Notes under the pieces: generated by a model
Database searches by the model: none
What the model was told of the DNA's origin: nothing
Seen by the model: only the letters and a program-made list of their open reading frames with translations
Made by a program: the position numbers and the translations under genes
Part shown: one piece after another, positions 20,960-32,783 of the stretch
Layout of the letters: every line of letters begins with the position of its first letter
Position numbering within the stretch: the first letter of the stretch is position 1
Assembly (NCBI GenBank): GCA_037447605.1
Contig: CM074808.1
Location: forward strand, 4,142,547-4,190,381
DNA length: 47,835 nt
Direction of reading: 5' to 3'
Source: Zygnema circumcarinatum
Taxonomy: Eukaryota; Streptophyta; Zygnematophyceae; Zygnematales; Zygnemataceae

Positions 20960-23132
20960 ACGACATTGTCTACAGCATCCATCACTAGACTTGTCACACG
21001 ATTCACGAAAATCATGCTTCATTCGGCAGACCGTGCTCCAAATGGCCCCACGACGAATGCACGGCAAGCTCAGAAACCCAAACACAAGTGCCATATAGAA
21101 ATCCATGTGTACTCGCCAGAAACTGCTCCTCCATGGACTGAGAAGAGACCTAATGAACAGATATAGAAGAGAGATAATGATCGTACGGTCCAAGTAAACA
21201 GAGCTGCAAACCAACTCCAGCCTTTAACATCCGGTCACATTAGCCTGGACTGCGTTTGACATATAAGCAGAAAATAATTTACCTTCAACAAGTTGCAAAC
21301 TCTTCAACTTAATTTCCGAAAGGAAACGCATAGACTCTACCAATTGTTCACAACTGCTTCTCCAAAATTTTAGCCTTTAGCTACCACCGTAATATAAAAG
21401 GCACTCAGGACAACTCAACGCCCTTGTAAGAGGTGTCAAAAGTCTAGCCTAAAATTTGTACACTACCCAGTGCGTCATCAATCTCTCTCTGCTGTCTGGT
21501 GTCTGGTGTCTGTCTGTATCTCTCTACATGCTGGTGCAGAGGAACTCTCGAGACTACTTTCCTTAGTTTCTTAATGGATAAAGCAACGATAGTGGAATGC
21601 AATTGGAGCATAAGCCGTCATCCAAGCTCCCACCTCCCTGAAGTTTCAGTTGGTATCCAGTTAATCTCTCTAATCATTAAAGCACAACTTAGGCAACTCA
21701 GCAACAGCAAAAATTATCTGGGAGCAATTTGTATCACGCCAATAGAAACTGCTGACTTAAAACCAACGGAGCAAAACATGGACAAGGCTGCTCACAAGCC
21801 ACATAATACATAAAAACAATTTCGGGCGTATAATAGTCATGAAAACTATGCTCAAAATGGAAATCCGCCAGATACGCCGACACTATGGACAGCTCACCCA
21901 ATGGAGGAGCGTTGGTTTATCCTTTGAATGCTGCACTGATTCTATGTTGGCTTCCAAGTGAACCTTGAATTTTCCTCCCTCCTCCGTTACCCAAGCCCAA
22001 ATCTGTATGTACCGAACCTCGCCCGCACAATAAATCAGTTTCAGACAGTTGACGGATAAACTTCAAACAGGGGGAACATCAATTTGAGCAAATCGTAAAA
22101 AGGGGATAATTGATATGCTTTAATGTCAGGGAGTAACTAAAGATAGACTCCGTGTAGAGACACAACAATCAAATTTTACTTGAAAACTTACTAGCGTGTT
22201 TAGGAATTAAACCAGTTTGCAGATGATGCTAAAGTCGAATATTAATAAAGTTCAGCTTCATTGCACAGTTTGAATGACCTTGAGTAAATTTCAAAAAGAT
22301 GTAAAGCTGTCCTTTATTCATTTCCTGCATCTGGAATGGGGTTCATCAATGAGCCTCCATGATTGTGGAGCTCTCCACCGACGACAAATTTTTTATCGTT
22401 CGCAGTAGCTAAAATTCAATATAGCGATAAAAAAATAAGACAGTACAGGACCAAAGGACTTCCTGGACTCGGATTCTTGAGCGAACAAGCCAGCAATAGC
22501 ATCTGTACTTGAACGTACGCACAACGTCTGATTTATTAACTCATATATAAATGTTATCATACTCGTGTCAGCTTTATTAATTCATATATATACTTATATA
22601 AATAGGAATCTATTATTTATACACCTTTTGGCTAGATACACACCTTTTTGGTTTAAAAAACCTAAAATATTGCCGGCGAAAAAATATGTGTATCTAGCCA
22701 AAAAAGGTGTGTAAATAGCTTCCCAGTAAATACATTTTATATATCTCTTATCATACTCGTGTCTATCAATACATTACGACAGCTCGAGTAGCTCCAAATG
22801 TAGCCTTTAATTCTGAGCCAGATTCTGTTGAGCTCAAGGATCAAATAAGAACTCGCCTGTCCTCCATCGTTGACATAATAAATGAATTTCTGGTCTCTCC
22901 TATTGCTGCTTTCTCGAAAGGGAATTGGAAGCGCAATCTCTCCACCAGCGGAGCCATTCTCTCCGCCAAATTTGCCGTCGCCAGCCACTCGAAGTGCACT
23001 GAAGAACGAGACCGCAGCCTTGGCAGGCGGACGGGCGCTCTTGCCGCTTTCACCCGAGGTCGCCCTACCCTCTTCGGCGTAGCTGTTGTTCCCAAGCATC
23101 GCACGGAGGCTTTTTGGCCTAAGGCCCCGCAT
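20960..23132 (-). CDS. ISA2: Probable ISA2 N-terminal exons (tentative)
   Basis: A minus-strand ORF from an ATG at 23132 (MRGLRPKSLRAMLGNNSYAE) runs through a Ser/Ala/Gly-rich stretch to RRDQKFIYYVNDGGQ near 22860. This could supply the plastid transit region and the start of ISA2. A GC-type donor (CAG|GCGAGT) would follow. A second possible exon ends at a strong donor GTC|GTAAGTGC near 20963 (reading MIFVNRVTSLVMDAVDNV) and would join the firm exon at 20914 in phase. The roughly 1.8 kb between them shows no clear coding sequence. A different first exon, such as a minus-strand ORF at 23375-23674 that looks transit-like, cannot be excluded. Confidence 0.35.
22610..22720. mobile_element. Short palindromic element (about 110 bp inverted repeat)
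   Basis: The left arm CTATTATTTATACACCTTTTGGCTAGATACACA and the reverse complement of the right arm (GCTATTTACACACCTTTTTTGGCTAGATACACA) match over about 30 bp with small gaps. The centre is a short AT-rich spacer with an internal TTTAAAAAACC. The same arm occurs twice more at 46363-46395 and 46532-46566, so this is a dispersed family, probably a miniature inverted-repeat element. Confidence 0.7.
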
Positions 23133-23749
23133 GGCGATGTCTGGAGGAAAGCAAAGAGAGGCAAAACTGATTCTGCTGGCAATTGCCAGCTGGTGGGATC
23201 GGTGCTCCAGTTTGTATCTTGAGCAAGGGCACAAATGATTATAGGAGGTTGCCTGTGCCCCCCCAATGCAAGGTTTGGAAAGCGACATTAGGAGCATTGG
23301 AGGAGGGGTGGTGTATGAACTGTTTTGTGGGATCGCTAAAACGAGGGAAAGTAAGGCACTCGTTCTGTGCATGTTCAAAAAGCAGAAGAGAGAGGCGCAG
23401 AGCGCTCGCCTGCGGCAGTGCGGCCATCCTGTCGACTGCAGTCAGTCTCGCAGCCGCCCGCCTCCCTCCGCCCGCGCAGCGTGACGGCGTGTGGCAGCGA
23501 AGGCAGCTCTGCCCCTTGCGCCTGCGCGGGGCAGGCGGGCGGACGTGTGCGCGAGTCGGAGCCCGAGGAGAGGAGAAAGGAGAGAGAAGAGAGGGAAGGG
23601 GAGAGAAGAGAGGAGCCGAGAGCCGTGCACGGGCCGGCGGGCGCTGTGCGTTCCGACAGACACAGGCCTTTCACTCGGTGAGAGAGGGAGACGGGGAGGG
23701 CGGTCTCGCCTTCCGCCGCTCGTTATTGCATTGAATCGTTCTGATATTA

Positions 23750-23942
23750 GGGGGAGTCAGACCTTAACCATCGCCAAATCAATTTCGTAAGCCTGTCAGG
23801 TGAATTAAGCATTGGCTAGGTACGCATTTCGGTACGGCTGGGCCCGGCGGAGCCGCGGATCCCGACCCGGAATTCGTACACGTGACTTTTCGTATATGGA
23901 ATTCGGCAATTTCGTAAGCGATGGTCAAGGTCTGACTCCCCC
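23750..23942. mobile_element. TA-flanked miniature inverted-repeat element, 193 bp
   Basis: The left terminus GGGGGAGTCAGACCTTAACC and the reverse complement of the right terminus (GGGGGAGTCAGACCTTGACC) match at 24 of 25 positions when extended through ATCGC. It is flanked on both sides by TA (23748-23749 and 23943-23944), the duplication made by Tc1/mariner-type transposases. It has no coding capacity. It sits 600 bp upstream of the putative ISA2 start. Confidence 0.85.
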
Positions 23943-24254
23943 TACTCTGAGGTTGCCAAGCCTGGGTTCCGCCGGGCACTGTGCACACGAAGCACGCAAG
24001 TTTGCGGATGTGAGTTTGAGTTGTTGGAGGGCGGGATAACGTCCGAATTCGTTTGGTTAGGGAAGCGTGTCGAAACACGTGGTCTGTCCTCCCACTCGCT
24101 GGAGCGGCTGACGGACGAAGGAGGCGCCACACTGCGACTGCCCTGTCCTGTCCTGCACTGCGCTGCGCTGCGCAACAACAACAAGGACAGCGAGCGAGAC
24201 AACAACACGCAGGAGGCCAACAGGTGCAGATTCACTCATGAGTAAGACAGTGTG

Positions 24255-24280
24255 CATTGCATTGCATTGCATTGCATTGC
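24255..24280. repeat. (ATTGC)n pentanucleotide array
   Basis: Five perfect ATTGC units in the spacer upstream of ISA2, with no associated gene. Confidence 0.85.
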
Positions 24281-25123
24281 TGTCAGAAGCCGCTTTGCGT
24301 GAACACGGCCAAGTGTCATACGCACAATATACAAGGTTCTAAGGGTGAAGCTCTTGCACTCTCGTGTGCTGCACCTAATGAACAGAGGCCCAACTGGGAG
24401 ACTTAAATTGAGCAGAAAGGCCACATAGTGCCTTCCCAGACTGGGCCCCGCTAAAGACCAGGAGCCGCACACCGCAGTTCCATGCCCGCATGCCCGCCGA
24501 CACAGAGGACGCGGACGCTGCCGCCGACCCTCAGCCTCGCGGCCGTCGGCGCTTTCGGGCCTGACCGGGAGAGCGTACGGGACAGGCCCAGGCGTGGCTT
24601 GGCTTTGCTTCGCTGCAGCCCCCCTCGCCGCGGAAAGAGCACGCTTCCCAATCGCTCGCTTCTCTGCCTCCCTCTCTTTACTGCGAATCAAATACAGAAC
24701 GGCAGTCGAGACTGCGTTTGAACTGCCCGCGTGTCTTCACGAGGCAGCCTCTCGCACTTATCAAATTCGACCCGAGCACATTTCCTTGAAAATATTGTCG
24801 CAAGAAAATGGGATAAGATTCTCCTCCATTGACGGGTAAACACACAGAAAAGAGTGAGATCCCTGAGCTCCACTCTCCAAATCTAGTTCCCGTAGATCTT
24901 GCAAGCCTCGTTATGTACTTGTCTTCTCTTCCACATCATTGCTTTTCTGACTGCTGTTTCTGGAATAATTAGATATGGACACAGAAAACCCTTCACTTGA
25001 TCAGCTTTTCATCGGACAACTTTATCATGAAACCGACACAAGCGCGCAATGCTGACGTACGACAACCTGTCGGAGGCACGTACGACAACCTTCCTGTTGC
25101 GACTGGACAAGGAAAGCATGATG

Positions 25124-28100
25124 TTAATGACGGAAACTCGAACTCTCACCTCGCAGTACCCACATAAATCGAATACTGATTGGAAAGGAAAGACTGTGAA
25201 AGCACGGACAACAAGAAGGGGACAGGCGTCTGCAAAAGCACCTTTGCAAACGCAACTCCTGGTTAGATATTCGATACGACCCCTGCTGCTCGCCCGGCTC
25301 CATCACAAACAGCTCCTTGAACGTGCCCATTTGGCTCCCTTGCGGTTCGCAGGTGCCATTCCCGTGATGCCCCTCCACCTGCATGCTCTCGCCCGGCGGC
25401 ACGAACCCTCGTCCGACCACGAGCGAGCCGGCCACGCGGATCATGACGCCGCGCCGCCCGAACGCGCAGCACTCCATGTTGTCCACGGCGTGCACCAACC
25501 TCTCCCCGCGCTGCTCCCCGGCCAACATGTTGCGGATTCGCGTCAAGGTTGAAAAAATGCTCGCTGGACCCTTATACCGTTGGTCCCCAAACCTGCACAG
25601 AGAACAAATCACCAGTGAATAGAACCACGGGGTTGCAGAAAACTCGCAGAGCTGTAAACAAACCATGGAGTTAGCAAAAGCCGCTGGTGCGCTATCTCAG
25701 AGGTTCTGATCACGTCTAATGTTTTCCAACAGAATGGTACAAATGGTCACCCCACAAACAGACCATGCCAGAAATACGCTAAAACGACTACATCTTGTGA
25801 GGTTGCCATCTGTATCGGAAATACGAACTAGATGCAAAAGTCTACATACTACGTACGTGAGAGTAGATTTCTCTGTGTAAAAGGCCTCCATATGCTCCCA
25901 ACGTTTGTCCGAACCATCAAACAGCATGTAATAATGCACCGTTAGCATCTGCACATTTGCACAACAACAACTTATGAGGCATGCAAACCATCCCTACGCA
26001 GACACAGTTGCGAAAACCGGTGAAGTATACGAGCCCTAAGTGCAAAGAAGCCCCCCCAAGCTCTCCCCTTCACAGAGGTGGCCCAGGGACTGGGCGAGCA
26101 CCATAAGCCTCATTTGCGCTCTACCCTACACAATCATCAATAGCCAGGACAAAACGTCACACCTTCACCTACACGAGACCCCCAACCCCCTCCACATGCA
26201 GATAACTGGGTACACAAGTGAGCGAATTCGATTCATCATTAGACGGGTGAATCCTACAACCTCATCTAAACTCAGGACACGGCAAGACCAAGGAGAAGGA
26301 CGTAACAACAGTCACGAAACGGTAAACAAGGGAACATTGATTCAGTCAGCTCTAACGACACAGTGTTTGGGCGAAGCTGACATCAGAAAGGTCCTTCAGA
26401 CGTTCTGTTGGGTCGAACACACTGTGCACAAAACTGGGAAGGTCCACACTGGCGTTCTCGTACTCGCGCACAAAAGGATGAGACAGCAGCTGCAGCACCC
26501 ACAACACCAGCCGAATGTAAGAAAAAGTTATCCCGCAACAAAATAGCACCCACCGATACAAACATCAGAAAGATACAGAAGGCGTCCTCTTGTCCTTGCA
26601 TCTACAATCTTCAATGTCATCGAACGCGAATCTCCACAGTGTCAGACAGGGCTGCTCTATGCAGCTCTGAAGTGCCATCGCGGCACCTCCATTTCATGCC
26701 TGTTCAGACCAACGCCATCGGAGCCCTAATGACTTGACTGCCGGGCACAGCTATTTGAAACTGGTCTAAGGTTCAGGGTCGCCTTGCGTTCAGAGTAAAA
26801 AAACTCCGAGCATATACCCAAATCCTGAAGCATATATAAACTACACACAATAAACTTAGATCAAATGCGCCTCGGCGCCTTGAACGATCCAGGAATTGGA
26901 TGTGAACTCCACGCATCAGACGGGTGCAAACTCCCAGACATGCAGTCTGTAGATAACACGATGCAAGTCCCAGTTTGCAACAAAGGTCACCGAACGAAGA
27001 CTTTTTGATGGATCGCTAAACCAGTTTGAATGAGCCCAATGCCACTGACAGGCTTGGGAAATAACAGTTTACGGGATTGCACACCCTCGCGCAAAGAGGG
27101 ACCCATCTCCAGCGCGCGGTAGTTGGTTGATCTAGGGTCGACAGCAGGCTGGTCCATAGCAAGAATTGGCATGGTCCGCAAAGGCAAGTGAAGACATAAA
27201 AGCTTTGCGACGCTCTCACACTCACCTGTTCTGCGGTGGGTCTCTGAAGGGAATCTTTGAGAAGACAGGAATCCACAAAGTCACGGAATTCAGGCGAAAA
27301 TTTGTCTGCTGGTGGTGAGGGTGACGGATCCTCCATCACCTGCATCACGTGCAGTGGGACAACTCAGACAACACCAACATCTTCCAATTTCCAGCAACGT
27401 TTTGCAAAGGATGAGGTTCATTATGATAGCTCAGAAAGTAGCATACATGAATGAAGGGGAAGTTGTGCAGGCAACATTACCCATCTACTGAATTTTTCTA
27501 ATCCTTACAATTGCTCATTGTTCCGTTTTCCAACTGCAAGAACTTTCAGTCTTGTAGTGAACGAGCGGAATGGATTTGTCCAAGCGAAGGGCTTGATCAA
27601 AATAAGGCACAACAACAATCATCCGAAAGTGCAAACCATTATCTTTGTTCAAGAACGCTGTTCCAACATGCGCCCATCCGTGTCAAAGACCATGTTCCCA
27701 AAGGCCTCCCTTACCGACAGACTACGTGGGACTCGATCCCGCTTTAACATCAAACTTTTTCGTACACCATTACGATCAATTGCAAGCATCCGAAAACGCC
27801 ATCAAGCAAAAAAAAAAAAAAAAAAACATTTCGTATGGCGTCACCTTCTTGACTTCATACATTCTGAAGAAACAACATAGACATAACTTCCAGAACACTT
27901 TCGACTTCCAAAAACCCTGAAGCTCATAGGCAGAGCAGCCATTTCCCAAACACAAGAGACCACCACGCCACCTTCCGACCTCAATTTCCAATGGAATATA
28001 TGAAGCTGTGGAGCCACGATAGCGAAGAATTTCAGCGTAAACAAGCTGCCTAAGTAGCCCAAAACCTCGAAAGGTTTAGCAAACTCTAATGTACGCAGGC

Positions 28101-31100
28101 CCATCGATTACTTCTCACTGCGAACGAGAGAAAGAAAAATGAGTCCAGAAGAAGTTTCCAAGAAGTTGAATGAGAGGTGATTGCGGAATTGTCTCTCTTA
28201 GTTGTCCGTCACACACGAATCGCCACGCGTGCATTGCGGCACAGCAGAATTGTTGCCCAACAGGCCCACAAGATGACAGCGCTTGCATTGTGGAGCATGT
28301 CGGAACGGGCCCGCTCACCTGAAGCATAAGGTTCACAGGGCCTTTGCTGGCATTGTATGGGAAAACACCTGTGGCGCACTCAAGTAGGGTGAGGCCCAAA
28401 CTCCAAATATCCGCCGGGTATGAATAGTATTGATTATTAATGCGCTCTGGCGACATGTAAGTCACAGTTCCGACAAATGTTGCACACTGGACATGCACAC
28501 GGAGCTAGATCAACATCAATGGAAAGCTCTAGGTCTCATTACGATCGGCAAGAGCTGATTTTCTATTTCTATGGCAGTTCTTCCAGGGATGTAAGTTCAC
28601 TGCATACAGGGGAGAAAAAACATACTCGTTGAACTAAGATGAAAGCAAACTCCTGCCCACTAGAGAGATGCAAGAACTCACCATGGCGATGGAGTTATCC
28701 AGGCCAGCACTGATACCAAAATCTGTGATTTTCGGTTCCCCGTTGAGGTTCAACAAAAGGTTTGCAGGTTTTATATCCCGGTGGACCATATGCCGCTCAG
28801 CATGCAGGAAATAAAGTCCCTGTATTCACAACAACCACGAGAAACCCACTAGCTGTTTTTCTGAATCACCATGGTTGAGGAGGGTAGGCAGGCTACATAA
28901 TTGAAAGACTCACTATTGCTTGACGGGATTGATTAGCCCATCTGCGCTTGAGATCTACTGGTTCAAGGATCGCTCGGCCATAGCTTCTCAACGACATCCT
29001 TGACCTAAAGTCAACATTAAACGACAAGCAACATTGACAAAGAGGACGATTTGCAACAGCTCTGTATGTATTGAATGTTAAGCTAACGCATGGACCAGCA
29101 CCCACATCAAGCAATTGTTCTGGGCAAGCAGAACACCAACTAGTCCAGGCTTTCCCATATTTGTTTCAATGGATGAAATTGCTGAATAGAATTGCAGTAT
29201 ACCTGAAGGACTTTGCGGGTGATAACCGACAGTATTGGCTCTGGAATTGACTTCTTCGTGCGTACAATATCAGCCAATGATCCTCCATCCATGTATTCCA
29301 GCGCGATGCTAATCTGCCCACTGTCCGGAGAGTAGAAAGCGCCATAGAATTCCACTAATCCATGCGCACGTCGAGCTTCACATAAAGTGCGAATCTCGTT
29401 TAGCAATTGCTGCCGTTTATCCTGAAGCAAACACCCGACTTGCAAAGCCCAAAATCAGGACGGGGCGGACTTACCTAACTGCTGCGCCCAGCAGCGCTAC
29501 CCGCTGCGCTGCCTGCCACGTCAGCTTGAACGCGTACGACATCATCACCACGTCACACATGGAACATTGTCACAAAGTCACGTCCTCTTACGCCCTGCCC
29601 GGCAGTACGGCATTGCTAGGTTGAAAAGATTCCATCCTTCCAACTCATTAGCCCTGGGTGCTTTCAGAGGACAGGAAACACAGTGCTAATGGTTGGCGTG
29701 CTAGAAAATCTCAGGACAAATGTTTAGCTTAAGCTTGAATCACAACAAGTGCTAGACATCACCTCACCCTGCAGAAGGACTGCAGGGTGCACTGCCGGTC
29801 TTAATCGCCAACACGGAGGGGTAAGGAGGACTGACTAACTCTTCTTAAGTCATGCAAAAAACTATACTTCCTAGAATCGTCCGGTAAAATCCCGTAACCC
29901 GGGCCAAAGCCTGCATGTGTACTGGATGCAAGGCCTGAGGCATCCCATGTACACAGTCGATCCCAACTCTCACCAGACTGATGGCACAAACCGTGAAGTC
30001 AGGAAGCTCATAAACTCATTATGCTGGCAAAATAGTTGAATTAAAGCAAACCTTCTCAAAGACGTTGATTTTCTTGAGCGCCAATATACGGTGAGTCGGG
30101 ATATGAATCGCCTTGCGTACGACACTGCTTGCTCCAAAACCGATAGCATTGAATACACACATTTCGTATGAGGCGCAACGATAGTTCCGCTCTCGACTCT
30201 CCGCAAGATCTTTCGCCTCATTATGAGGAAGCTTTCGAAACTGTAAACCTTCTGCATTAATGTCATATTCTCCGCAGGATCGACTCAACAAGTTCAAAGT
30301 ACCTTCGTCGCTGACCTGTAAAAGCAGAATACAAAGACTTAGTGCAACCATTATCAGGAGTGCATTCCACTACTTCATTCACAAGGAAAAAAATGAATCG
30401 TGTCAAGGAGTCTCCATAACGATTAATGCAAGAGTATTGCATTAAGCAGCAGATGCTACTACAGCATCTCCGTCGTCTTTTTCTATTCTTCAAGGTCAGC
30501 CCATGAACTAAATAGCAACAACAGCCTGGTCGGCAAATATGCACTCATCATAACAGTAAAAAGTGGAGCTGTCAAATGAGCGCAACTCAGATAAAACTTG
30601 GTAGCCTTACTGCTCTGCAAGGACTCCATAGTTATTGAAGTGAGCGATTGTTGCAAAAAAAACAAGCAATATAGTGAAGTATCGATAGGGCATATCTTTC
30701 TGTCAAATTGGTACATAGAGGAATCGAAGCCAAGGGAATTGATTTTTTCATTGCATGGCATAACACCCATGCTTATATTGTGCCATTACAAAGGCCGGGC
30801 CAGAGCAAAGTCGTGAAATGTTTGCATTGCATCTGATGAACGACTTTTCCCAACTCGTCAGCTTGCCTTCACTTTGTCAATGAAAATGCAGTTTGACGAG
30901 AATGACTGATCTCACGTGCGGAAGGCAAAAAGTCAACCCAATTGACCATTGACGAACACGATTCAGATAGAGCACAGTTTTTAAGTGACAGGTTCGAAAC
31001 ACCTTTCAAGTTCCAATGCAGTCCCGGTTTGTGTTTTCAAGCTCCAAGCTCCAGAAATAAACCTCCTGAGTGGATCCATGTGTTGTAAACTTCGTTCATC

Positions 31101-31491
31101 CGTTTCTATCAAAACCAGCATCAAGAAGGACACGCTACTCCATAGCCTTCAAAACAGGTTTTCTATGCGATTCAGAAGCTAGCTACATTCTTCTTTATCT
31201 GCCCAACAACTGGTCGCCCTATTGTCCTAGCAGCCCTCTTCGAAGACCTGCACAATCGCTGACGCTGCTGCTGATTTTCCTCTGCTGGAGCATCCAAGGA
31301 GCATGGAAGTGCTGTGGTGAGGCAGGTAACAGCCCACGCTACATGCTGCATGGAGGAAGGGAGAACAGGCGCTTGCCAGTCACCTTGTAAGAGGCCGTGC
31401 CGTCCAATGACATGTCCACCATGTCAGGAGCTCGCAATTGATCACCGGTCACCAACGTCAGCCTCTTCCGCAAGTTCTCGATGCCAGCCAT
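25124..31491 (-). CDS. MKK3: MAP kinase kinase of the MKK3 type with C-terminal NTF2 domain
   Basis: Dual-specificity kinase that phosphorylates MAP kinases in the cytosol and nucleus. Nine exons join in phase: 31384-31491, 30052-30315, 29203-29421, 28682-28819, 28319-28486, 27226-27339, 26382-26489, 25857-25948 and 25124-25592 (559 residues). The start [11 protein letters not shown] matches plant MKK3. Kinase motifs: P-loop GFGASSVV (about 95-102), Lys117 in [15 protein letters not shown] (Asp212) and DFGISA (Asp230). The activation loop DNSIAMCATFVGT has the plant S/T-x5-S/T pair (Ser240, Thr246), followed by TYMSPERI and [12 protein letters not shown]. From about 374 a nuclear transport factor 2 fold follows: [12 protein letters not shown], then GPASIFSTL and [12 protein letters not shown], a fusion typical of plant MKK3. 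After the NTF2 end about 33 extra residues rich in Cys and Ser run to the stop. The gene is divergent from PRA1. Confidence 0.95.
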
Positions 31492-31839
31492 AGTTAGCTA
31501 ATTATCGAACAGATGCCGGCTAATACCAATCCTGCAATTCCTAGTCAAAAAACAAACCCAAGAGGTATGATGATGACCTCACAGTCAACTTTTCGAGCAG
31601 GTGCTTCGAAGGCAGCAACCTGCCACGGCGGCCTCATGACCGCCCGCCGCGGCGCAAGCCAGGGACAGCACAAATTGCGACCCGCGGCGAAGAGAAGGTC
31701 ATGCCGGCGAGGGAGACAGACAGACAGGGTCGGCGAGGAGTGATGATGACGGGAAGGAGGGAGGACGAGGAGAAAGGGGAGGCGGAGGAGGACGAGGCGG
31801 GGCGAGGCGGGGCGGGGCGGGCGGCAGGCGCATGTTCGC

Positions 31840-31908
31840 AAGGGGGGGGCGGGCGGGCGGGCGAGCCGCACGTGCGGGGGGGGGGGGAAGGGAAGGGGGG
31901 AGGGGGGG
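31840..31908 (+). repeat. G-run cluster, possible G-quadruplex
   Basis: Successive runs of G separated by single C or A over about 70 bp, interrupted by CACGTGC (a G-box-like core). It lies 270-340 bp upstream of the PRA1 start, on the PRA1 sense strand. Confidence 0.75.
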
Positions 31909-31970
31909 CTGCTCGCGCTCGCCCTCAGTCCGTCAGGGGGAGGGGGAGCTGCTCCGTCCCGCGGGGGCGC

Positions 31971-31987
31971 CGTATCGTATCGTATCG
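31971..31987. repeat. CGTAT pentanucleotide array upstream of PRA1
   Basis: Three CGTAT units followed by a degenerate continuation to about 32002. The same pentanucleotide occurs at 46704-46731 and 46861-46877. Confidence 0.75.
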
Positions 31988-32177
31988 CCACGTATTGTAT
32001 CGCAGCGGCGAGTGCACGCGGGGCGGGGCAGGCTCTGGGACTCAGGGTGGGAAAGAGAGCGAGGGAAGGACCGGAAGGTGGAAGGGGAGGGGACGGGGAA
32101 AGGTCGCTCTCTCTGGCGGAGCAGCGGGCCTTTCCCTCGCGTCGCCGCGCTGCCAAGTTCATTTCCAAGGGCTAGCC

Positions 32178-32783
32178 ATGGCGGGGCCGCCCTCTTCGGC
32201 CGATTTGAGCTCCGGCGTTCCGTCCAGTGCAGTGGCTCTGGCGCTCCTTGGCAGGCTGCAGGAGTTTGCAAAGCAGGCTCTTGCGCAGCAACGGCCGTGG
32301 CAGGAGCTGCTGGATCGCAATGCGTTCGCTAAGCCTGAAAGCCTTGCAGATGCCACCAGTCGCGTCAGGAAAAATGCTGCATACTTTAGGGTCAACTACG
32401 TACTTCTCGTTCTCATGACGGTGCTCCTTAGCATGATCTGGAACCCCATATCCATTCTCTGTTTGATTTGTCCACTTGCGCTTTGGTTTTATGTATACAT
32501 TTATCGTACGGAGCCGCTTGTCATATCGGGCAGAGTGATCAATGACCGGGAGAAGTTCGTGGCTCTCTCGCTCATCACCATCCTGGTGTTCTTCCTCACG
32601 CCGGTGGCTTCCATCCTGCTCTCGGGGCTGACCGTAGGGTTGATAGCGGTGACGGTGCACGCGGCCTTCAGGGTGCCGGACGACCTCTTCCTGGACGACC
32701 AGGACGCGGGAGGCTTCGTGTCGTGGCTAAGCGCCGGCCATCCCGGCTCGTCGCAGCTGCCGACGGCCCTCGGGCACGTGTGA
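32178..32783 (+). CDS. PRA1: PRA1 family protein (prenylated Rab acceptor), 201 residues
   Basis: Small integral membrane protein of ER, Golgi and endosomal membranes that handles prenylated Rab GTPases. It is a single exon, as is usual for plant PRA1 genes. The start MAGPPSSADL is chosen because the frame upstream is low-complexity, whereas family-like sequence begins soon after it. Family motifs: RPWQELLDRNAFAKPESLAD, then RVRKNAAYFRVNY. Two long hydrophobic hairpins follow: VLLVLMTVLLSMIWNPISIL with LICPLALWFYVYIY, and FVALSLITILVFFLTPVASI with LLSGLTVGLIAVTVHAAF. Between them lies EPLVISGRVINDREK. The C-terminus DDLFLDDQDAGG holds an acidic patch. Divergent from MKK3 and convergent with the diacylglycerol kinase. 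Confidence 0.93.
   Translation: MAGPPSSADLSSGVPSSAVALALLGRLQEFAKQALAQQRPWQELLDRNAFAKPESLADATSRVRKNAAYFRVNYVLLVLMTVLLSMIWNPISILCLICPLALWFYVYIYRTEPLVISGRVINDREKFVALSLITILVFFLTPVASILLSGLTVGLIAVTVHAAFRVPDDLFLDDQDAGGFVSWLSAGHPGSSQLPTALGHV

Larger units (their letters stand above)
23133..25123. other. Spacer between ISA2 and MKK3
   Basis: No gene is supported. It should hold the ISA2 promoter and 5' leader and the MKK3 3' UTR. It contains a GA-rich stretch (about 23560-23625), the TA-flanked element at 23750-23942, and an ATTGC array at 24255-24280. A minus-strand ORF at 24236-24691 (151 codons, starting MIRSKEREAEKRAIGKRA) has a basic, Ala-rich N-terminus, but I recognise no domain and see no splice partners. 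Confidence 0.5.
31492..32177. promoter_or_regulatory. Shared upstream region of MKK3 (-) and PRA1 (+)
   Basis: The 686 bp between two divergent start codons must hold both promoters and 5' UTRs. The PRA1 side is strongly G-rich on the plus strand (31775-31940), with runs of 4-11 G, and contains a CGTAT array at 31971-31987. I see no clear TATA box. The open frame running into PRA1 from 31701 is low-complexity and is taken as 5' UTR. Confidence 0.6.

Noticed and set aside
31701-32177. In-frame N-terminal extension of PRA1 (159 codons)
   Set aside because: It is low-complexity Gly/Arg from G-runs and the family starts near MAGPPSS; treated as 5' UTR.
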